DNA from: Euptelea pleiosperma
Taxonomy: Eukaryota > Streptophyta > Magnoliopsida > Ranunculales > Eupteleaceae
Assembly (NCBI GenBank): GCA_035048495.1
Contig: CM068551.1
Coordinates: 11,099,248-11,163,247 of the forward strand
DNA: 64,000 bases
Reading direction: 5' to 3'
The translations under genes and the position numbers were made by a program. Shown here one piece after another: positions 57,655-64,000 of the stretch (position 1 is its first letter; each line of letters opens with the position of its first letter). A model generated the notes under the pieces. That model did not search any database, had not been told where the DNA came from, and saw only the letters and a list, made by a program, of their open reading frames with translations.

Positions 57655-60448
57655 TGAAAGTTGGGTTTTTCTGCGTCGTTGGTTACGGAAACCCTAATCT
57701 CAACAATATTTGTAATTTATCCGAGATTTTCTGCAAAATTAAGTGATTCTTTGCATAGTGGAAGTATGTCGGATGTCGATCCGCACTCGAGGTTAGGGAA
57801 CGCACGATAACGAAACCAAAAACATGAAGAAAATGCTACAAATGGTGGAAGGGTAAAACAATGATTGTGATGTAGGATTTAAAAATATTCTTTTTTTAGA
57901 GAGAGAAACTTCCATTCTTATCATAAAAAAATTGCAGAAATAAACTTAGAACTGAAAAATAACAACTTTATTAATGATCAACGAATCCTTACAAAAATCA
58001 AACTAAAATTAAACACAACAAAAATAAAGAAAACTAGAAAGCAATAAAAACTAAAAGAAGTGGGGTCGAGATAGAGAGAATTGGAACACCTAGAGAGAGA
58101 AACTCTAGTGAAAGAGAGAGACACCCAGAGAGAGAAACTCTAGTGAAAGAGAAAGAAAGTGGGAAAAAAAATCACCTTGCATGTGCACTTACCAGTCGGC
58201 CTTGAGAGTGATCGGGATCGAAGTGGACTTAGTTGCTTAATAAACTGATCCATGGGAGAAAGGAGGGGGAGGCATGCAGGTGAGGAAGTGAGGAAGTGTT
58301 GGCGATTCCGGCAAGGAGTAGTGGTTGGCCAGAGTTGCTGTAATGAGGTGGTTTCACAGCCTTGAAAGTGAGGAGGTTGCAGCAAGGGGATGCATGGCCA
58401 CGGGATGGAGAAGTGTTGGTGCTTGGCCGTGAACTCCAGACTATAAGTAGTGCGTGCTGGTTTGGTTGTTTTGCACATGGATTACCGGTAGAAGCTAGTC
58501 TGTTTTAATGGTGAAACATCGGCTGAAGTTGCAGATGTTCTGCCTTGTCGCAGATGCAGCAAAGGGCGGTGGTGGAAGAGCAAGATAACGGCCTACAAGA
58601 GTTGCAGGCCGTGATATTGCTTGCTGGTGTGGACAAGGCGCAGGTGGAGAAGATGGAGGTCAAGCCACCCGCTCTTCCCTTCTCCTTCGTTCCCCTTTGC
58701 TTCTTTCTTTTTTTTTTCTTTTTCTTCTCTTGTTTGGGACGGTGAAGCAATGGAGAGGTGGAGCAGTGGAGCGGCTGGAGAAGATGGTTTTGCAGGCTGC
58801 ACGAGGGCAGCAAGGTGGAGGACTGCAGGATGCCGGCTGAAGAGCTGGAGACGTTGGTTGTGGCGTTCAAGATAGCTAGATGGATGGGGGGAACGGCCAA
58901 CATTGAAAATAGCAAGAAGAGAGAGAGACGTTGATCTTTTCTCCTCTTTTTCTAAGGTGCAAGGAGCGTGAATGGGTTGATGGTGATCTGGGATCCAGCG
59001 GCTAGAAGTTGTCCCCCTTCTCAATGGGAGAGACGGCTGAGAAAAATAGAGAAAGGGAGTTGTGGAGGAGAGAGAATGGAAGAGATGGGGGAGAAGAGAG
59101 TAAGTGATGAGAGAGGGCCTAGGGTTCTCGGATAGAATAAGCCATTAAGGGCTTTATATAGTTAGGGTTTGGATGGGGGGTTGAGTGAGGTGGCAGCTAG
59201 GGTGTATGTATGAGGGTAATGTGGAGAGATGGGGAGAAAATGTGAGTTGCCCTTTTCTATTGTGGGTAGTTGTAGGCAGCACAACGTACAACACAAACTG
59301 TGGTCCCCACCTTTCATACCTTCACAGCCTTGGTTGTGGGCCCACTTCCATACAAGAAAAAGTCCTAAATACCCCTCCTTTGCAAAATTGTCCCTCCATT
59401 TGCATGTAGGAAATGTCCACCTTTCTTTCTTCAAAATATCCTCTTCTCACTTACATTTTATACATTGGTCCACGATTCCTTGTACACATCAACTCGGGTC
59501 CCTTCTCTTTGGAATAGAATTCATTTCTATCTTCATTTTTTTTTTTTTGCCACACATCTTGGCCGTTCCAGCCACCTCCAAAGTGATTAGCAAGTCAATC
59601 GTCTTTCTTGGGCTTCCATCATAACCATCCGTGTCGGTGCTAAAGTCAAAGCATGACTAATACATGCTGGCAATTTGTTGACCCGACACCATCTAGTGTT
59701 GATCCGTCGGTCCGGCACTAGTCCATGCAGCCTGCTCTATCATGCCCCTTGGTCAACACCATTTAGTAGATCAACTTGGTTAGGTGCTCGAAACCATTCG
59801 ATATGTCTCATCATGCTCATTGACCATGTATTTTAACATCGTGGTCCATCAACTTGGACACTGTCCAGTCCTTGTGTCATTCCGAGCATTCTTTTGTTCA
59901 TTGTTGCAACATCTTAACGTCCAATGAGAATCATAACTTCAATGATTTAGTAACCTTTTAGTAGCCTACCAAACGTGTAGCTTCAGCTTTGTTGCTTGAT
60001 CCCATGGTCTTAATCATGTTTTGATTGAGTAAGGCTTTAAGAACCCTGGGCCTCGCCAATAGATCTTTGCCTTAATGGTACACAGATCTGAATCTGCAAT
60101 CTTCTAGCTTAAGCATGGCTCATATCTTATTGTACCCTGTTGGCTCTTTGGGCTTTGATATTATGTTTCTATGGATGATTGTGGGCCTGCAAATCTCGAT
60201 AACCATCTGATCGGGTCTTTTGCAATAGTGAAAACGCACAATGAGTCCCAATCAGAACAACTTTATATCTAGACTTTCGAAAATGTGTTTAATTCATGCA
60301 AATATACCATTTCGTCCAGAAAAATGTGTTTTACGTAATAGAAGAGACTCTTACGTAAAAAAGTAGATAAATAGAGCATTTTACGTAGGAGAGTACGATA
60401 ACGCTAAAAAGATAATTGCTTAAAATAAGCACTTTTGAGCGAATATCA
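57655..60448 (-). mobile_element. Solo LTR of family S, copy E, inverted (2794 bp)
   Basis: It reads in the opposite direction: TGAAAGTTGGG at the left edge and AGCGAATATCA at the right edge are the reverse complements of the family ends. Perfect ACCGT duplications flank it (57650-57654, 60449-60453). The minus-strand TATA (TATATAAAGC) is at 59151-59160. The central part is more diverged from B-D than the outer parts. Confidence 0.92.
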
Positions 60449-60453
60449 ACCGT

Positions 60454-61720
60454 CCACGTACGGCGACCACGCCATGCAAAAAAAGAGAGAAAGAAAGATG
60501 ACGGGAACCATCTTAGTTTCTTGGCTCTTTCATGACCATCGCCATCCAAACCATGATCAGATGTCGATTCTGAAGCATCCTCATTTGGTATTCTAGAAGC
60601 TGGCAATCACTCCATCCGCATCGATCAATTTGATTCGTCTGTGGATCAACACAAAGACATTGAAATCAAGTCTCCATCAGATACCAGAACCAAAGAATAA
60701 TATCAACTACTATTCCATCTCCCATCTGATGGAGTACAAACCACATCCTTGCCGCCCCCACCGACATCAGCACCTGCGACCTCAGTGTGGCTGTGGGTCA
60801 CATGGCACCAGCCAACTTTTCCTCCATGACCAATTGTCTACTCAACGGCACCACATCATCCTCCCTACAGCCCATACCTCTTGGATAAACAACTAACATC
60901 CACCATCCGACAGCATCAACATCTTACAACTAACAAAAGCTCATTTCACGGCCAACTCCCTTCTCGACCAACCTACCTGCCAACTGGACCCACCTAACGC
61001 CGACCATAAACTCACAAACTTCTTGAGCTAGCTAGGCAGCACCACCACATGATGCATAAATCGGCAACATCAAATCACTTCCCAGCAAGCAACACTTAAA
61101 CAGACAGAATTCGTGGCTAACACCTCATGGGTTGTGTTTCATGCAAGGCATAAAACTCAAACATTCGACAACACCTTCGCTAGCCAACCGTCACCTCCCA
61201 AATGCAACTTGGCTTCAGACGATCTCCTTTGAAAGATCTCATGGCTGACTTCATCTCGGCATACCTCACGCCAGCCTAAACCAAGAAAGGCGTTGTGAGG
61301 GTATATATACTTGGGGGCTGATTAGGTGTGTGGCACCACACCATCCTTGGCCCTCACCAAGAAAGCTTGCCACTTGGTCCAGTAGCTCATGTGTGTTTCA
61401 CCATTAAGCTCCCCTCAAGAAGCTTGAAGCCAGAGGTTTAAATAAACCCATGTCCAAAATAAAAAAAGAAAAAAAAAAGTTACATCACCGGCATTACAAG
61501 AGATGTCGTAAAGGAGCAAACTTGCTTTTGGCTGATTAGGTGGTGTGCACACCACCCCTCTCTTCCATTATATTTTTTTTTACGTTACACACGCAAGATG
61601 GTATGTGGTATGTGGCCATTAGCTTCAAAGCTAGGCCGTTAGCCCTAAAGCTTTGCCGTAAACTCTATACTTGAGCCGTTAGCCTCAAGGCTTGGCCATA
61701 GGCCCAAAAAGGGGTGTTAC
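60454..61720. other. Non-coding, Tat-like spacer DNA
   Basis: No gene is seen. 'acttgggggctgattagg' near 61309-61326 resembles the polypurine-tract/LTR junction of Tat-group elements, and 'ggctgattaggtg' recurs near 61530. Repeated phrases 'gccgttagcc' occur at 61638-61700. It may belong with the Tat-like PBS at 51378, but the two LTR-like pieces could not be matched. Confidence 0.35.
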
Positions 61721-61724
61721 ACTT

Positions 61725-62080
61725 AATGTTTACCTTGGCCACCTTGCCAACATGCTCTACCTTGGGCATCTTTCCGACAAGCTCCACAACGGCCCTTGCC
61801 AACATGCTCCACCTCGGACACCTTCCCAACAAGCTCCATCACAGCCCTTAGTCGACTTGCTCCACCTCGGTCCCTTACCGACATGCTCCACCATGGCCCT
61901 TTGCCGACATGCTCCACCTCGGGCACCTTTTCGACAAGCTCCACAATGGCCCTTTATCGACTTGCTCCACCTCGGCCCTTGCCGACATGCTCCACCACGG
62001 CCCCTTGCTGGCATGCTCAAACTTGGCCACTTTGCCATCATGCTCTCATCTCGGCCCCGAGCTGACATAATCGACCTCGG
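61725..62080 (+). repeat. Minisatellite of ACATGCTCCACCTCGG units
   Basis: About a dozen degenerate units of roughly 27-36 bp built on GCCGACATGCTCCACCTCGG and CGACAAGCTCCACAATGGCC variants. The 240-codon plus frame that spans it, and the minus-strand frames, are by-products of the repeat. Confidence 0.85.
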
Positions 62081-62595
62081 CCAGCGTCACCACTTTACGG
62101 CCACCAACAAACCAATAGTAGGCAGCATTATCTCTCGGCTTACTCACCTCAAGGCATGCAACGCTATCAACCAATCATCATCCACACAACGAGCACATGC
62201 AAGACCCATGGGCCATGCTCACGATAGAAGCATCGAGGCACGGACACACAAGCCCCACATAAAGGGCCACCCTACGCAACAGCAAAGTGAACGATGGGTG
62301 GAAAGGGACATGAGCGAGAACCAATACCATTTCACTAGGACACAGGAACCCCATCGACTCCCAAGGCGCTTCGACACCCTTGGAACAGAATTGAGGAGGA
62401 ACACGTGTTGGTAGTTCGCTGCACCAAGCAGGGAGCCCATCAACACACGCGAACCATAAGCCACTCACACGCCAGCAAGTACACTGTCGAGGTACGCCCC
62501 CCACAACCAACTCCATCTCACCCAACCAGAAGACAGAGTAAAACGAAAAGAGTCACGAAGTAACGATGCCCAAACCATCATCGTAACCGACTTTT
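62081..62595. other. No supported gene
   Basis: Sequence of moderately high G+C between the minisatellite and the 319-bp repeats. Overlapping frames on both strands have no recognised domain. Confidence 0.45.
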
Positions 62596-62780
62596 GGGCC
62601 GCCTTTGCGCACAGCGCATCACTGAGTATCTCATGTGCTATGCCTAGCACATCTTCGATGTTGCTTGATTAAATGTCATCCTGGCCACGAGCTGGGCTTG
62701 TGGACTGATTGATTAAATGGCATCCTGACCACGACCTGGGCGCGTGGACTAGTCGATTAAATGTCGCAAAATTTTGAGCC

Positions 62781-63690
62781 GCCTTGGCGCACGGCATATC
62801 TCTGGGTGTGTCCTGGGCAGTGCTTCGCATGCCCCAGACATGGCCTGGGCATTGCCTAGCACATCCTGAATGACCTGGGCAGTGCGTTCCTATTCCGAAT
62901 GTGACAACATGAGTAGTGCATTGTGCGTTGCCTGGCCACACCCATAGAACTGCGGGGCACAACCTGGGTACATCCTAGAGTGTTGGGCGCGTCCTTGCCA
63001 TGACCTGGGCATTGTTTGGCACATCCTGGACACAAAAATATTCACGACATTTAATCGAGCAGTCCACAAATAATAGCATCGTAACCAAGTTTTTGGGCCG
63101 CCTTTGCGCACGGCACATCACCAGGTGTGTCCTGGGCAGTGCTTCGCATGCCCCAGACATGGCCTGGGCATTGCCTAGCACATCCTGAATGACCTGGGCA
63201 GTGCGATCCTATTCCGAATGTGACAACATGAGCAGTGTATTGCGCGTTGCCTGGCCACACCCATAGAACTGCAGGGCACAACCTGGGTACATCCTAGAGT
63301 GTTGGGCATGTCCTTGCCACGACCTGGGCAATGTTGGGCACATCCTGGACACGAGAATATTAGCAGCATTTAATCGAGCAGTCCACAAGCAATAGCATCG
63401 CGACCAATTTTTTGGGCCGCCTTGGGGTACGGCACATCACTCGGTGTGTCCCGAGCAGTGCTTCGCATGTCCCGAACATGGCCTGGGCATTGCCTAGCAC
63501 AATCCTGAATGACCTGGGCAGTGCGTTCCTATTCCGAATGTGACAACACGGGCAGTGCATTGCGCTTTGCCTGGCCACACCCATAGAACTGCGGGGCACA
63601 ACCTTGGCACATCCTAGAGTGCTGGGCACGTCCTTGCCACGACCTGGCAATGTTGGGCACATCCTGGACACAATTTTTCTTTGCGACATC
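62781..63690. repeat. 319-bp tandem repeat, nearly three units
   Basis: Units start at 62781, 63100 and 63419, all with 'gccttggcgcacggca' or a close variant, so the period is exactly 319 bp. A truncated and altered unit precedes them from about 62590. Each unit contains shorter internal repeats of CCTGGGCA (TGACCTGGGCAGTGC, GGCCTGGGCATTGCC). The third unit decays after about 63660 into a run of GGGCACG-type words to the window end. Repeated minus-strand open frames come from this structure. Confidence 0.92.
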
Positions 63691-64000
63691 TTATCGAGCA
63701 CATGATGCGCACATCCTGGGTGAGCAATGTTGGGCACGACTTGGTGCCTGGACAGTGACGGGCACGGCCTAGGTAGTGCCTAAGAGAGCATGGCACATCC
63801 TTGGCACGTCCTTCGCAATGCTACCCACGTCCTAGGCATGGCCTAGGTAGTGCTGGGGACGTCTTGGGCACGTTTTGGGACAGCGCTGGGTGACGCTGGG
63901 CAGTTCACGGGCAGTTCGCGGGCAACATTTGGCAGCGTGTTGGACTTCTCGCGGGTCATGAGGGGGGTTATCGCTCCATCTCGCACCAAGGGGTTTGAAC
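63691..64000. repeat. Degenerate CTGGGCACG-rich sequence
   Basis: A loose array of GGGCACGTCCT, CCTAGGCA and GGGCAGTTC words, apparently derived from the internal short repeat of the 319-bp unit. It runs off the end of the window. No gene is visible. Confidence 0.6.

Noticed and set aside
61692..62414. 240-codon plus-strand open frame
   Set aside because: Most of it is translated minisatellite, and the remainder has no recognisable domain.

Overview
This is nuclear DNA of a flowering plant with a repeat-rich genome. The evidence is plant-type LTR retrotransposons primed by initiator tRNA-Met, Mutator-like and hAT-like DNA elements, a plant mobile domain (PMD) gene, and an intron-rich pirin gene. 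I cannot name the species. Only one ordinary host gene is clear: a seven-exon pirin-like gene on the minus strand (32992-34680). Its intron 4 starts with GA instead of GT. A second host-type gene, a PMD (MAIN/MAIL-like) gene at 49457-50908, is broken by frameshifts. Almost everything else is mobile or formerly mobile DNA.

Layout. 1-9300: old LTR-like fragments, an hAT-type MITE (4229-4645), a foldback MITE (about 5017-5322) and a probable Tekay-like LTR remnant. 9568-11330: solo LTR copy A of family S. 12087-22595: a complete but non-coding LTR retrotransposon (element H) with LTRs of about 3.3-3.6 kb, only about 0.8 kb of interior, a perfect PBS and a 5-bp target duplication AACCT. Its left LTR was later hit by solo LTR copy B, and the right LTR preserves the empty site. 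22600-24890: decayed local repeats. 24894-32328: a defective Ty3/gypsy element (G, minus strand) with TSD TTTTA; its 5' LTR is split by an unrelated solo LTR (F, TSD CTTTC) whose promoter region carries 13 copies of AATCGATT. 32992-34792: pirin gene and promoter. 35035-37550: a MITE cluster of at least two superfamilies. 37908-40753: a non-autonomous Mutator-like element with a zinc-knuckle relic. 41835-44505: a broken Mutator-like transposase gene with FAR1-like, MULE, SWIM and OTU-protease parts. 45756-48603: solo LTR copy C. 49457-50908: PMD pseudogene. 51200-51800: Tat-like LTR/PBS fragment. 53100-54330: LTR-like promoter region with six imperfect inverted repeats. 55039-57579 and 57655-60448: solo LTR copies D and E, in opposite orientation and 75 bp apart. 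60450-64000: G+C-richer non-coding DNA with a minisatellite and a 319-bp tandem repeat.

The main result is a nested-insertion history read from target-site duplications. Family S stands out: five dispersed copies (1.8-2.85 kb), each bounded by TG...CA and a 5-bp duplication (four perfect, one 4/5), all solo, three of them containing a characteristic GGAGTTGCA hairpin. I found no undescribed coding system. The most unusual items are element H, the hairpin-bearing solo-LTR family, the palindrome arrays next to LTR promoters, and the GA splice donor in the pirin gene.
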